This document shows, one piece after another, positions 35,218-44,623 of a DNA stretch of 64,000 nt; position 1 is the first letter of the stretch, and each line of letters starts with the position of its first letter. The notes beneath the pieces were generated by a model that was not told the DNA's origin, ran no database searches, and worked only from the letters and a program-made list of their open reading frames with translations. The stretch lies in assembly GCF_004216855.1 (NCBI RefSeq), contig NZ_SGXT01000011.1, positions 481,185 to 545,184 on the forward strand, in the 5' to 3' direction. Source of the DNA: Microcella alkaliphila. Lineage in GTDB: Bacteria; Actinomycetota; Actinomycetes; Actinomycetales; Microbacteriaceae. A program made the position numbers and the translations under genes.

Positions 35218-36030
35218 GTGGCACTGACGCTCGGCCCGCTACTTCTCGACGCGGGCATCGACCCCGGGCAGGCGCTCGTGGTCCGTCATGCCTTCGCGCA
35301 GGAAGCGCCGGAAAGCGGACTGGCGGGTCTTCACGCCGACTCAACGCACGCAGAAATCTTCGAGTACACCCGGAGGCAGTCGGCCAGCGCGAGAAGCTTT
35401 CCGACCGCTCCTTCGCCCATCTGGGTGGTCTTCATCAAGGAAGGCGGCGACCAGGCACGGCTCTGGTCCGTCGTCGAGTGCTACGGAGAAGTCGAGGACA
35501 ACGGGATCTTCCGCACCTTCCATATCGCCGATTCCGAGCACATGGCAGACCTCCGCAACCGCCTCGTCATCGGATGGAAGCCGCCGCGCACCTGGCGGAT
35601 GAATGCCACCACCGCAGCGAGCTACCCGGTCGTCGGGATCGCGGACGCCGAGCCGATCCCGTTTCCCGGCTTCGACCGACTCGTCTTGAGCCACGTCCAG
35701 CTCCAAACAATGATGCGCGAGCACCGCTACGCCTCGTGGCGCACCGCGCTTTCGTCGGTCGTGGGCGTCTACATGATCACTGACACTCGCGACGGACGGC
35801 ACTACGTCGGCAAGGCGGACGGGCTAGAGAATATTCGACAGCGCTGGAACGCCTACGCGACGAACCGGCACGGCGGCAACGTCGAGCTCCGTCCGCTGGA
35901 CCCGACGAGCTTCCGCTTCTCGCTGCTACGCGTGTTTGACCCGTCCACTCCGACGCGGGATATCGACATCGCCGAGAGCCACTTCAAAGACGCCCTCGAC
36001 AGCCGCCGGCACGGGCTTAATCGGAACTAG
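35218..36030 (+). CDS. GIY-YIG nuclease family protein
   Basis: A 270-residue protein from GTG 35218. The C-terminal 90 residues are a GIY-YIG domain: GVYMITDTRDGRHYVGKADG gives the G-V-Y and Y-V-G pair, followed by IRQRWNAYATNRHGGN and a late glutamate in DIAESHFKDAL. The N-terminal 170 residues (WVVFIKEGGDQARLWSVVEC, DLRNRLVIGWKPPRTWRM) are an uncharacterised beta-rich domain found in front of GIY-YIG in other bacteria. It is the third GIY-YIG protein in this island and is convergent with the XRE-ImmA gene. Confidence 0.8.
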   Translation: MALTLGPLLLDAGIDPGQALVVRHAFAQEAPESGLAGLHADSTHAEIFEYTRRQSASARSFPTAPSPIWVVFIKEGGDQARLWSVVECYGEVEDNGIFRTFHIADSEHMADLRNRLVIGWKPPRTWRMNATTAASYPVVGIADAEPIPFPGFDRLVLSHVQLQTMMREHRYASWRTALSSVVGVYMITDTRDGRHYVGKADGLENIRQRWNAYATNRHGGNVELRPLDPTSFRFSLLRVFDPSTPTRDIDIAESHFKDALDSRRHGLNRN

Positions 36031-36049
36031 CTGGATCTGAGGCCGGCAC

Positions 36050-37213
36050 TCAGCGACCGCCGCGATGAGCGTTGAGGTCTGCCACTGGAGCTAGTGACAC
36101 GTCGCGGAGGTCTGCAGAGCCGCGGGAGCGAGCAACGCCTTCACCCTGAATAGCGAACGTCACAATGCCGAGCATTAGATTCTGAACATCCTGCGCTCGC
36201 ACGTTCAAGACGCGCGCGATGTCAGAGAAACCCTCTCCACGTGCGCGCATATCGCTCATGACCTGCGTCAGCAGACTCGAGGACTCGACCCGCAGATCGG
36301 ATCCTGGTTCGCCCCGGCGGAAGCCAGCGATCGAGAGCTGCTTTGCAAGAGTGCTGTAGGTCCACTCCGAGATCACGCCCAGGCGGTGAGCGCGCAGATT
36401 GAGGGCCATCGCGCTGACCCGCCAGCGCCGCTTAAGAACGAGGACATCCTCGAGCATCAAGTTCCCCCGGATGGATCCCAGCACGTCCGAACGCGGCATG
36501 AGGAACGCGCTGGCGAAGTCATTCGCCGCGAGTTCCTTCTCCTTGCCCGGCTCCACGTGCAGTGACCCTCCGTGCATGACCAAGTGCCCGAGTTCGTGAG
36601 CGAGGTCAAAGCGAAGGCGCTCGGCAGACTTATGCACATTGAGGAAGATGACGGGTGTCGCCCCGTGACGGAACGAGAAGGCGTCGATAGCTTGCAGCGG
36701 CCCGCCGGCCGAGTAGATCTTTGCACCCTTGGACTCGAGGAGCTGCAGCAGGTTCTTGATCGGCGCCACTCCGAGCCCCCAAGCACCGCGAAGGGCCTCC
36801 GCTGCCTGCTCGGGTGCGACCTCGTCATCTGAGCCGATGAGGTCTTGCAGCTCAGGTACCGCCGGATCGGGGGCTCGGTAGGTGTCCTCAATCCAGTCGG
36901 AAAGTTCCATCGCGAGCGCGGACAGCGCCCGGGCAGTGTCCTCGTCCTTCTTGGCGAGTCGCGACGTCGCCCGAAAGTGGAAGGCATCCGAGGGTGGCAA
37001 CTGCTCGAGCGGCCGGTAGAAGAAGTCGACCGGGAAGTTGAGGACGCGCGCGAACTCACGAATCAGTTCAGGGCTGGGCGTCTCCTTGCTGCGCTCGGAC
37101 TGCGACACCCATGGCGGAGTAGTGCCGGCCTCGGCCGCGAGAGCAGTCGCGGTCATCTGTCGAATGGCGCGCGCCATCTTGAGGCGCGCAGGAACGAAAG
37201 TGGTGGTGCTCAT
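36050..37213 (-). CDS. XRE HTH plus ImmA/IrrE metallopeptidase
   Basis: A 387-residue regulator-protease. About 8-65 is an XRE helix-turn-helix (TATALAAEAGTTPPWVSQSE). About 160-290 is the ImmA/IrrE domain with HELGH at 206-210 and the downstream acidic ligand in ELAANDFASAFLMP. Such proteins cleave a partner repressor in response to DNA damage or phage signals (ImmR of ICEBs1, DdrO of Deinococcus). No classic cI-like target is adjacent; the gene 19 bp upstream (37233-37874) is the obvious candidate partner. It is a typical switch protein of mobile or defence loci. Confidence 0.85.
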   Translation of the reverse strand: MSTTTFVPARLKMARAIRQMTATALAAEAGTTPPWVSQSERSKETPSPELIREFARVLNFPVDFFYRPLEQLPPSDAFHFRATSRLAKKDEDTARALSALAMELSDWIEDTYRAPDPAVPELQDLIGSDDEVAPEQAAEALRGAWGLGVAPIKNLLQLLESKGAKIYSAGGPLQAIDAFSFRHGATPVIFLNVHKSAERLRFDLAHELGHLVMHGGSLHVEPGKEKELAANDFASAFLMPRSDVLGSIRGNLMLEDVLVLKRRWRVSAMALNLRAHRLGVISEWTYSTLAKQLSIAGFRRGEPGSDLRVESSSLLTQVMSDMRARGEGFSDIARVLNVRAQDVQNLMLGIVTFAIQGEGVARSRGSADLRDVSLAPVADLNAHRGGR

Positions 37214-37232
37214 GGTCGGGAACCGACGCCTC

Positions 37233-37874
37233 TCAGCGACGCGTCACGGTAAAGCCGATGTCGCCCTCGTCGTCGGCCTCGTCCTCGTCCTCGTCGTACG
37301 AGAAGGTGCCGAGCGCCAGGTCGAACGGCGGGAAGATGATGCGCTCCGACCAGCTGTCTACGAAGCTGCCGGCCATCGAAGCCGGGCGGGACAGCTCGAG
37401 GTGCACCAGACCGTCGCGCTCGTTGTATAGCAGGATCCAGGCGTCCTCGACGTCGACCTCGCCGTCCTCGACCGGCCGGCCGAACATCGCGACCTTGCCG
37501 TTCTCATCGACGCGACGGGCGAAGGCCGAGCCCTTCGGGTTGCGGGTCGTGGGGTTGCCGTAGGTGACGCCCGTGAAGGCGTCGCCGCTGCTGACGATCA
37601 GGCCGATGTTGAGATCGGGCTGCAGGAAGTACGGCAGGTTCTGCGGGTCGAAGCGGAGCCAACCAGCGCGCAGGAGCATGATGCCCTCGTGCAGCGACTC
37701 AACGGTACGGAGCCAGCGCGTAAACTCCGGGCCGGATTTGGGGGCGGCGGGCGAGAACGTGCGGCTCTCCGCAGCACCGACCGCGACCGCACGCTCGAAC
37801 GGGGTCGCCTCGAGACGCATGGGGTTTAGCAGGCGCGCGAGATCCTCGCGAGTCTTCGGGGTGCGGATCGCCAT
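37233..37874 (-). CDS. Hypothetical protein upstream of XRE-ImmA gene
   Basis: A 213-residue protein from ATG 37874 (AGAGGAACC upstream); a longer frame starts at 37913. It is mostly beta-type: HEGIMLLRAGWLRFDPQNLP, NIGLIVSSGDAFTGVTYGNP, AWILLYNERDGLVHLELSRP. It ends in a very acidic stretch (SYDEDEDEADDEGDIGF). No family is recognised. The acidic tail and its position directly upstream of the ImmA-type peptidase suggest it might be a binding partner or substrate; that is a guess. Confidence 0.6.
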   Translation of the reverse strand: MAIRTPKTREDLARLLNPMRLEATPFERAVAVGAAESRTFSPAAPKSGPEFTRWLRTVESLHEGIMLLRAGWLRFDPQNLPYFLQPDLNIGLIVSSGDAFTGVTYGNPTTRNPKGSAFARRVDENGKVAMFGRPVEDGEVDVEDAWILLYNERDGLVHLELSRPASMAGSFVDSWSERIIFPPFDLALGTFSYDEDEDEADDEGDIGFTVTRR

Positions 37875-37968
37875 CTGCGGTTCCTCTCGTCGCTGCCGGG
37901 TCATAATTATCATAGCGCGACCACTTAAAGAACTGCCACATCAAGTTAGGTGCGGCGTGTCGGCGCGT

Positions 37969-38247
37969 TCAGTCCGGGAACGGTGGCTCGTCACCCCACA
38001 TCGCGGAGCCCGCCCGGTTGGCGCTCGCACTCCCGGCACGGTTCGCTGAGACAGAAGGGCTGGCAATCCGCGCGGAGTGAGTCGAGCGGTAGACAACGCG
38101 CTCCCCCACGATGGTGCCCGCGTAGCGCCCCGAGGGGTCGAACACGTAGTCGCCCTTGATCTTGCCTACGTACGTTCCCGAGCGCGCAAACAACTTGTCA
38201 CCGCTACGTCGGAGCGGTCGGCCATTCTTCGTGTAGAGGTCTGCCAC
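37969..38247 (-). CDS. 4-fold beta flower-like small protein
   Basis: A 92-residue protein from GTG 38247. It shows repeating short beta units of the form Y-x-K/R-x-G-R and F-D-P-S-G-R: DLYTKNGRPLRRSGDKLFA, TYVGKIKGDYVFDPSGRYAG, TIVGERVVYRSTHS. This pattern is that of the small 4-fold beta flower domain. The tail repeats SANRAGSA twice. The start is uncertain because no good ribosome-binding site is seen. It is the gene nearest the tRNA-Pro end of the island. Confidence 0.55.
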   Translation of the reverse strand: MADLYTKNGRPLRRSGDKLFARSGTYVGKIKGDYVFDPSGRYAGTIVGERVVYRSTHSARIASPSVSANRAGSASANRAGSAMWGDEPPFPD

Positions 38248-38468
38248 GAAATCAGTGTGCGCTGGGCCTCCGACATGGAGAGGAGCGCCGGATGCTAGGG
38301 CGGACGGACGAGAAAAAGAGAGCGAGCGGCAATGCGCTAGCTGACGAACGCATTCAAGGACGAGGCAAGGACGCACCGCAACGAAGCCAAGCTGCGCCAG
38401 TGACGGGACAAAGGGGAAACCGTGATCCATCACTTTCGAGGGTTTCCTAGGTGCGGAAGCGGCACGCA
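38248..38468. other. Non-coding stretch, no gene seen
   Basis: Between the small beta-repeat gene and the tRNA-like repeat, about 220 bp hold only short frames. I see no hairpin or other signal in it. Confidence 0.4.
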
Positions 38469-38487
38469 GTCGGACTGACAGGATTTG
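38469..38487 (-). repeat. Imperfect copy of tRNA-Pro 3' end, candidate attachment site
   Basis: GTCGGACTGACAGGATTTG matches 38629-38647 in the tRNA-Pro 3' end at 18 of 19 positions and in the same orientation. Integrative elements that use tRNA 3' ends leave such direct repeats. It could be an attachment-site relic marking the right boundary of the island, but no integrase is seen and the second copy is only 160 bp away. Confidence 0.5.
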
Positions 38488-38583
38488 TCCCCACCGGCTC
38501 CCCCAAACGCGGCGGGGCCGCGCCCGGGGCCCCTTGCGCGGCGTGGGCCCACCTGCTCGCAGGTGCAACCTTGATTAGCCCAC

Positions 38584-38626
38584 AAATCACGAAACCCTCC
38601 CGCTAAAGCGAGAGGGTTTCGTGATT

Positions 38627-38627
<1 letters not shown>
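38584..38627 (-). terminator. Terminator directly after tRNA-Pro
   Basis: AAATCACGAAACCCTC and GAGGGTTTCGTGATTT form a perfect 16-bp stem with a 12-nt loop, starting at the last base of the encoded CCA. It is an obvious factor-independent terminator for the tRNA transcript. Confidence 0.85.
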
Positions 38628-38703
<76 letters not shown>

Positions 38704-38783
38704 TGGCTGGCCCCGGAGGGCCTAGGAGAGTCTAGCGGTAATGCGTGGGGCGGTTGAACCGGGGTGGGTGGCAGAGTGGGGGT

Positions 38784-39251
38784 GTGAGCGGGCAGACGAT
38801 ACGGGTGTCGGCGGCGCTCGTCGTGGACGACATCGGGCGACTGCTTGTGGTCAGGAAGCGGGGGACCTCCGTTTACATGCAGCCGGGCGGCAAGCCCGAG
38901 GCGGGTGAGACGGCGGCCGAGACGCTCAGTCGTGAGCTGCGGGAAGAAATTGGGGCGAGCATCCCGCCGGAAGAATTGCAGCCGATTGGGCAGTACACGG
39001 CGCCGGCCGCCAACGAGGCCGGGGCGACGCTGATCGCCGACGTGTTCCGCGCGCAGCTTGCCGAGCCCATCGCGGCCGCCGCCGAAATCGATTGCCTGCG
39101 CTGGCTCAGCCCCGCAGAGCTCGCCACCCTGCCGGTCGCGCCGCTCATCACCCAGCACATGCTCCCCCTCCTCGGGATGCCCGGGGCAGCCCCCACAGAC
39201 ACCCCCGGTGTCGGTGGTCACCCCTATCGTGGCGATGACCATGAATCTTGA
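38784..39251 (+). CDS. Nudix hydrolase
   Basis: A 155-residue protein from GTG 38784. The Nudix box GGKPEAGETAAETLSRELRE followed by EIG lies at about 38-60. The fold opens IRVSAALVVDDIGRLLVVRK and is MutT-like (nucleoside diphosphate-X hydrolase). The substrate is unknown. Its last 17 bp overlap the start of jetA, so it may be the first gene of the Wadjet transcript or simply a chromosomal neighbour. Confidence 0.85.
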   Translation: MSGQTIRVSAALVVDDIGRLLVVRKRGTSVYMQPGGKPEAGETAAETLSRELREEIGASIPPEELQPIGQYTAPAANEAGATLIADVFRAQLAEPIAAAAEIDCLRWLSPAELATLPVAPLITQHMLPLLGMPGAAPTDTPGVGGHPYRGDDHES

Positions 39252-40665
39252 CGACCTCGATCGACTCTGGCAGCGCCACCCTGCCTGGCGTCTCATGCGG
39301 GCCCGCAACGCGCCCCTCGTGCTTTCGTTCCTCGGCACCTACTTTGTTGACGGCAATAGGGGCGCGGTTCCGGCCAGCCAACTCATCTCGGCGCTCGACG
39401 ACTACCTGTATGAACTGCACCGGTCAGAGCCCGAGCGCTATACGGGTGAACCGGCCGCATACCTTGACGACTGGTCTGCCGCCGAGTCGGGCTGGTTGCG
39501 ACGGCACTACCCGGTCGGGTCTGACGAGGTGCACTTTGACGCGACACCCGCGCTGCACAAGGCCCACTCCTGGGTCGACAGCATGCGCACGCGCACGTTC
39601 ATCGGAACCGAATCACGCCTTCAGACCGTCGTTGAACTACTGCGACAGATCATGCACGGCGCTGAAACCAACCCCGACGCGCGCATCGCCGAACTCGAAC
39701 GACGTCGCGCGGCCATCGACGCCGAACTCGACGACGCCCGAAACGGCGTCGTGCGAACGCTTGACGAAACGGCGCTGCGCGACCGCTACCAGCAGGTGGC
39801 GGCAACCGCCCGCGAACTCCTCGCCGACTTCCGCGAAGTCGAAGACAACTTCCGCGCACTCGATCGCAGTGCGCGAGAGAAGATCGCCCGGTGGGACGGC
39901 GGCAAAGGCGAGCTGCTCGCCGAACTGGTGGCCAGCAGAGCTGACATCACCGCATCAGACCAGGGCCGCACCTTCCAGTCGTTCTACGACTACCTCCTGT
40001 CAGAAGACACTCAAAACGAGATCACTCACATGCTCGCGGCCGTGCAACGCCTGCCCCAGATCACACCCGACCAGCGCTTGCACACCGTGCACCACGACTG
40101 GCTAGACGCCGCCGAACGCACCCAGCAGACCGTTCGCACCCTGTCAGAACAACTGCGTCGCTTCCTCGACGACCACGTCTGGGTAGAAAACAAGCGCATC
40201 ATGCAGCTCGTGCGTGAGATCGAAACCGCGGCGCTCAGCGTGCGCGAGCAGCCCCCACACGACCTCGGGCTCACAGTCAACACGCCGGGCGTGCCCATTA
40301 GCCTGCCACTCGAGCGGCCCCTCTACGACCCACAGCCCGAAACACGCGTCGACAGTCTGCTCGCTCCCGGCGAAGACGACGACGCCGACCTCGACGGGCT
40401 CATCGCCCAGCGGTACATCGACACAGCCCGCCTCGCCGCGACCATTCGCGACGCTGTGCCGCCGCGCGCCAGCGCATCGCTCACCGACATCATTGCCCAG
40501 CACCCCCTGCGCGATGGCGTAGCCGAACTGCTCGGCTACCTCAGCCTCGAGGCCGACGACATCATGGTCACCATCGACGACCACGCCACGAGCATCCCCT
40601 ACAGTGACCCCGCCGGAAACACCAAAATTGTTCGCATGCAGCACGTGACGGTGAGCCGACCATGA
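39235..40665 (+). CDS. jetA: Wadjet protein JetA (DUF3375, kleisin-like)
   Basis: A 476-residue protein of DUF3375. The family's opening is seen as LDRLWQRHPAWRLMRARNAP, then VLSFLGTYF, followed by coiled-coil segments (IAELERRRAAIDAELDDARN) and a C-terminal winged-helix region (SLTDIIAQHPLRDGVAELLG). In Wadjet, JetA is the kleisin that bridges the JetC motor heads and binds JetB; the complex extrudes and cleaves small circular DNA. ATGs at 39235 and 39241 are both possible starts. It overlaps jetB by 4 bp. Confidence 0.9.
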   Translation: MTMNLDDLDRLWQRHPAWRLMRARNAPLVLSFLGTYFVDGNRGAVPASQLISALDDYLYELHRSEPERYTGEPAAYLDDWSAAESGWLRRHYPVGSDEVHFDATPALHKAHSWVDSMRTRTFIGTESRLQTVVELLRQIMHGAETNPDARIAELERRRAAIDAELDDARNGVVRTLDETALRDRYQQVAATARELLADFREVEDNFRALDRSAREKIARWDGGKGELLAELVASRADITASDQGRTFQSFYDYLLSEDTQNEITHMLAAVQRLPQITPDQRLHTVHHDWLDAAERTQQTVRTLSEQLRRFLDDHVWVENKRIMQLVREIETAALSVREQPPHDLGLTVNTPGVPISLPLERPLYDPQPETRVDSLLAPGEDDDADLDGLIAQRYIDTARLAATIRDAVPPRASASLTDIIAQHPLRDGVAELLGYLSLEADDIMVTIDDHATSIPYSDPAGNTKIVRMQHVTVSRP

Positions 40666-41255
40666 CACCAGCCGACGAACGCGCCATCGCCACCGCGATC
40701 ATCCACCTCATGAAAGACGTCGTCTACCGAGACGTGACCGCACACGAGGCCGTGTGGCACACCCTCGAACGGCATCGCGGCCACGTCGCCGACCACTTCC
40801 GCACCATCGGCATCGACGTCGTCATCGATGAGACCGAAGGCTACGCATACCTGGCAACCCGCGAACCGCACGACAGCGACGAGCCACTGCCCCGCCTCGT
40901 GCGTCGCCACAGTCTGACGTACAACGTGAGCTTGCTGCTCGTGCTCCTGCGCAAGAGACTCGCCGAATTCGAGGCCGACGGCGACAGCGGTACCCTCGTC
41001 GTCACGCGCGACCAACTCGTCGACATGATCCGGGTTTTTCACGCCACGACCAGCAACGAGGCGCGAAGCGTCGACCAGGCAGACACCACCATCAAGAGGG
41101 TCGTCGAACTCGGATTTCTGCGAGAACTTCGCGCACAACAGGGCCACTACGAAGTGCGCCGAATACTCAAGGCGTACGTCGACGCTCACACTCTCGGCGA
41201 CTTCGCGAACCAGCTCGCCGTCTACGCCACAACCACCTCGGGGGCCACACCGTGA
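40662..41255 (+). CDS. jetB: Wadjet protein JetB (DUF4194, KITE-like)
   Basis: A 197-residue DUF4194 protein with two winged-helix parts: ERAIATAIIHLMKDVVYRD and the KITE-like pattern LPRLVRRHSLTYNVSLLLVL, then LVVTRDQLVDMIRVFH and VVELGFLRELRAQQGHYEVR. It dimerises on the JetA kleisin. Start and stop overlap jetA and jetC by 4 bp each, as in complete Wadjet operons. Confidence 0.9.
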   Translation: MTPADERAIATAIIHLMKDVVYRDVTAHEAVWHTLERHRGHVADHFRTIGIDVVIDETEGYAYLATREPHDSDEPLPRLVRRHSLTYNVSLLLVLLRKRLAEFEADGDSGTLVVTRDQLVDMIRVFHATTSNEARSVDQADTTIKRVVELGFLRELRAQQGHYEVRRILKAYVDAHTLGDFANQLAVYATTTSGATP

Positions 41256-44200
41256 CCGACACGCTGTTCAGCGCACTCGACACCCCAGCGAGCACCCACC
41301 ACACGAGCGGGTACCGGTTGAAGCGCGTCGAAGTACTCAACTGGGGAACGTTCGACAAGCGCGTCTACACCCTCACCCCGGGCGGAGCCACCTCCCTGCT
41401 GACCGGAGACATCGGCAGCGGCAAATCGACGCTCGTCGACGCAATCACCACCCTGCTGCTGCCGGCCCACCGCATCGCCTACAACAAAGCAGCGGGAGCC
41501 GATGCGCGCGAACGCACCCTGCGCAGTTACGTCGAAGGCCACTACAAATCTGAACGCAACGAGACCACCGGCGCCTCACGACCCGTGGGGCTTCGTGACG
41601 ACCGCAGCTACACCGTCATTCTCGGGATGTTCGGCAACGTCGGACACGCAGAAACCGTCACCCTCGCGCAGGTCTTTCACCAGAAAGACCGTGCGGGACA
41701 GCCTGACCGCTTCTACGTCACCGCAACGCGACCACTCGCCATCGACAGCGATTTTGCTGACTTCGGCAACGAACTGACCGCACTGCGTGCGCGCCTACGG
41801 GGCAGCGGCGCCACCATTGACACCAGCTATCCCGACTACCAGCGGCGTGTGCGGCGACTCCTCGGAATCGCCAGCGAACAGGCGATGGAGCTATTCCACC
41901 AGACCGTGTCAATGAAATCGGTCGGCAACCTGAACGACTTCGTGCGGCAGCACATGCTCGAGCCCGTCGAAGCCGATACGCGCGTGCGCGCGATCATCAG
42001 CCACTACACCGACCTCGTGAAGGCACACGAGGCGGTGCGCACCGCCACCGACCAGCTCGCCATTCTCACCCCACTCATCGACGCGGCCGACCGCTACGAC
42101 GACACGCGAACCACCCACACAGCCCACCGCAACGAGCGCGACGCTGTCGCCCCCTACATTGCTGAACGGGTGCGGGCAATCCTCGCCACAGAGCTCGAGA
42201 AATGCGAAACCAGGAAGCGCGTTCTCACCGAAGAATCGGATGCCCTCGCCCGCGAGCGTGCCGCGCTTGCGCCGACGCGTGACACACTCACCGTCCACAG
42301 GGCACAGGCGGGCGGCGATCGACTTCGTGAGATCGACGCAGAAATTCGCCGCGCCGAAGACGACATGTCCGCCCGAGCCGATCGACGACGCCGGTACACA
42401 GAACTGAGTGAAACGGCACAGCTCGCGCCCGTCGACAGCGCCTACGAATTCCAGGCCCGGCGCGACGACATTGCACATCGCGCCGCCGAACTCGCGCACG
42501 AAGATCAGGCCGAAGCATTGCGCCGCGACCCGCTGATGGAACGGCGCATCGACGTTCGCCGAGCACGCGACACCATCGAACGAGAAATCACGAGTCTGCG
42601 TACTCGCCGCAACAGTATTCCGATCGACCTCGAACGGGTTCGCACCGAGCTCTGCGCGGCGCTCGGCGTCGAACCCCACGAGCTCCCCTACGCCGCCGAG
42701 CTGATCGACATCAGCCCCGACGGCGGTGAATGGCGGGGTGCTGCCGAACGAGTGCTGCGGGGATTCGCACTCACCATGCTCGTGCCCCATCATCACTACG
42801 CGGCGGTCACCCACTGGGTCAACGAGCACCGCCTGAACGCCAGACTCGTCTACCGACGAGTCCCCGAACGACAGGTTCGCAGCACCCCAGCCACCCTGCA
42901 CGGCCGCCGCCTCACCAACATCCTCACCGTCGAAGCAGGCCCGTTCGCCGAATACCTCAGCATCGAGCTCGCTCAACGCGCTGACCATGTCCTCGCCGAC
43001 ACCGTCGACGAACTGCGGCGGGAACATCGAGCCATCACCCGCGAAGGCCTCACCAAGGACGGTGACCGACACGAGAAAGACGACCGAGACGACACACTCA
43101 GCCCTCGCGGCTGGGTCCTCGGCCGCGACAACGGTCGAAAAATCGCGATGCTCGAGGCCGAACACACGACGCTCATCACCGAATATGAGCGTCTGACCAG
43201 CGAGCTCGACGCGGCCGACGAGGCGGCACGAGCCCGTCGCACCATCAGCGCTGCGCTCGCCGGGCTCGACGAGTACCGCACCTGGTCAGACATCGACACC
43301 GAGTCGGCAGCAGCTCAGCTCAGCCGCCTAACCGAGGAGCAACACCAGCTCGTCGCCGGGTCCGACGAGTTGAGAAACCTCGACACCCGAATCGCGCAGA
43401 TCGACGCGGAAGAAAACCGCCTGACAGAGCGGCTCACCGCGGTCGCCACTGCGATCGGAGGCATCGAGCAGCTGATCCGCGACATGCGAGAGCGTGACCA
43501 GCGCGAAGAGCAGACGCTTCAGGCCATCGGCGCTGAGGTCATCGAGATCGCGCGAAGCCACTACGCCGCGTTGACCAGTCGACACGGGCAGACCCCCCTC
43601 AGCACGGTTGCTGACTACGATGCACTGCGCGTGGGCCTCACCGGCGAGCTCACCGTCGCCATTGACCGACTCCAGCGTGAAATGAACGGCTACACGACGA
43701 ACATCCAGCAGCAGATGGCGGAGTTTCTGCGACGCTGGCCTACGTACCGAGCCGAACTCGACGCCGACATCGACTCGCTTGCGGCGTTCCGTGAACTGCA
43801 CACCACCGTCCTGCGCGACGACCTGCCCCGATTCGAGGCGGAATTCCGGCACCAGCTGACCACCAACGCCATCCGCGAACTTGCACAGTTCTCGACCTGG
43901 TTGCGTCGACAAGCGGACGACATTCGCCAGCGCATCGACCGGATCAACGACGCGCTGCGCGCGATCGACTACACCGAAGGTCGAATTATCCAACTCGTGG
44001 CAGAACCCACGGTCAACCACGACGTGCGGCAATTTCGAGCCGACCTCCGCGAAGCCACGAGCGACGCACTCGGAAGCGCTGAACGCAGCGACCTTCTGGA
44101 AAGCCGGTTTGAGCAGATTCGCCAACTGATCGAGAGGTTTGGTGGCCGCGAGGGGCACGCTGACGCCGACAAGGCATGGCTCAAACGGGTGACCGACGTG

Positions 44201-44623
44201 CGCAACTGGTACACGTTCGCCGCCAGTGAGCAAGACCGTGTCACGGGAGACGAATACGAGCACTACACCGACTCCGACGGAAAATCGGGCGGACAGAAAG
44301 AGAAACTCGCGTACACGATCCTCGCCGCATCGCTTGCTTACCAGTTCGGGCTCGAGTGGGGCGTCGAAAAGTCTCGCGATTTCCGCTTCGCCGTCATCGA
44401 CGAGGCGTTCGGACGGGGTTCCGATGTGTCAACCCGCTACGCGCTCGAGCTTTTTGCCAAACTCGGGCTGCAATTGCTCATCGTCACCCCGCTACAGAAG
44501 GTGCACATCATCGAGCCATACGTCAGCACCATTGGCTTCGTCGACAACCCAACCGGAGCATCGTCACGCGTGCACACGATGACCATCGAAGAGTTTCGCG
44601 AACGCCGCCGCGAGATATCGTGA
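41252..44623 (+). CDS. jetC: Wadjet protein JetC (SMC-like ATPase)
   Basis: A 1123-residue SMC/MukB-like ATPase. Walker A GDIGSGKST lies at 52-60. About 290-480 and 640-940 are long coiled coils around a hinge-like middle (ERVLRGFALTMLVPHHHYAA). The C-terminal head carries the signature DGKSGGQKEKLAYTILAASL and Walker B FRFAVIDEAFGRGSD. It is the DNA-loop-extruding motor of Wadjet. All catalytic motifs are intact and the gene is full length. A 418-residue antisense frame (41909-43165) is a GC-rich shadow. Confidence 0.93.
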   Translation: MTDTLFSALDTPASTHHTSGYRLKRVEVLNWGTFDKRVYTLTPGGATSLLTGDIGSGKSTLVDAITTLLLPAHRIAYNKAAGADARERTLRSYVEGHYKSERNETTGASRPVGLRDDRSYTVILGMFGNVGHAETVTLAQVFHQKDRAGQPDRFYVTATRPLAIDSDFADFGNELTALRARLRGSGATIDTSYPDYQRRVRRLLGIASEQAMELFHQTVSMKSVGNLNDFVRQHMLEPVEADTRVRAIISHYTDLVKAHEAVRTATDQLAILTPLIDAADRYDDTRTTHTAHRNERDAVAPYIAERVRAILATELEKCETRKRVLTEESDALARERAALAPTRDTLTVHRAQAGGDRLREIDAEIRRAEDDMSARADRRRRYTELSETAQLAPVDSAYEFQARRDDIAHRAAELAHEDQAEALRRDPLMERRIDVRRARDTIEREITSLRTRRNSIPIDLERVRTELCAALGVEPHELPYAAELIDISPDGGEWRGAAERVLRGFALTMLVPHHHYAAVTHWVNEHRLNARLVYRRVPERQVRSTPATLHGRRLTNILTVEAGPFAEYLSIELAQRADHVLADTVDELRREHRAITREGLTKDGDRHEKDDRDDTLSPRGWVLGRDNGRKIAMLEAEHTTLITEYERLTSELDAADEAARARRTISAALAGLDEYRTWSDIDTESAAAQLSRLTEEQHQLVAGSDELRNLDTRIAQIDAEENRLTERLTAVATAIGGIEQLIRDMRERDQREEQTLQAIGAEVIEIARSHYAALTSRHGQTPLSTVADYDALRVGLTGELTVAIDRLQREMNGYTTNIQQQMAEFLRRWPTYRAELDADIDSLAAFRELHTTVLRDDLPRFEAEFRHQLTTNAIRELAQFSTWLRRQADDIRQRIDRINDALRAIDYTEGRIIQLVAEPTVNHDVRQFRADLREATSDALGSAERSDLLESRFEQIRQLIERFGGREGHADADKAWLKRVTDVRNWYTFAASEQDRVTGDEYEHYTDSDGKSGGQKEKLAYTILAASLAYQFGLEWGVEKSRDFRFAVIDEAFGRGSDVSTRYALELFAKLGLQLLIVTPLQKVHIIEPYVSTIGFVDNPTGASSRVHTMTIEEFRERRREIS

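Noticed and set aside
41909..43165. Open frame of 418 codons on the minus strand
   Set aside because: It is fully antisense to jetC, has no recognisable domain, and is of the kind produced by GC-rich third positions.
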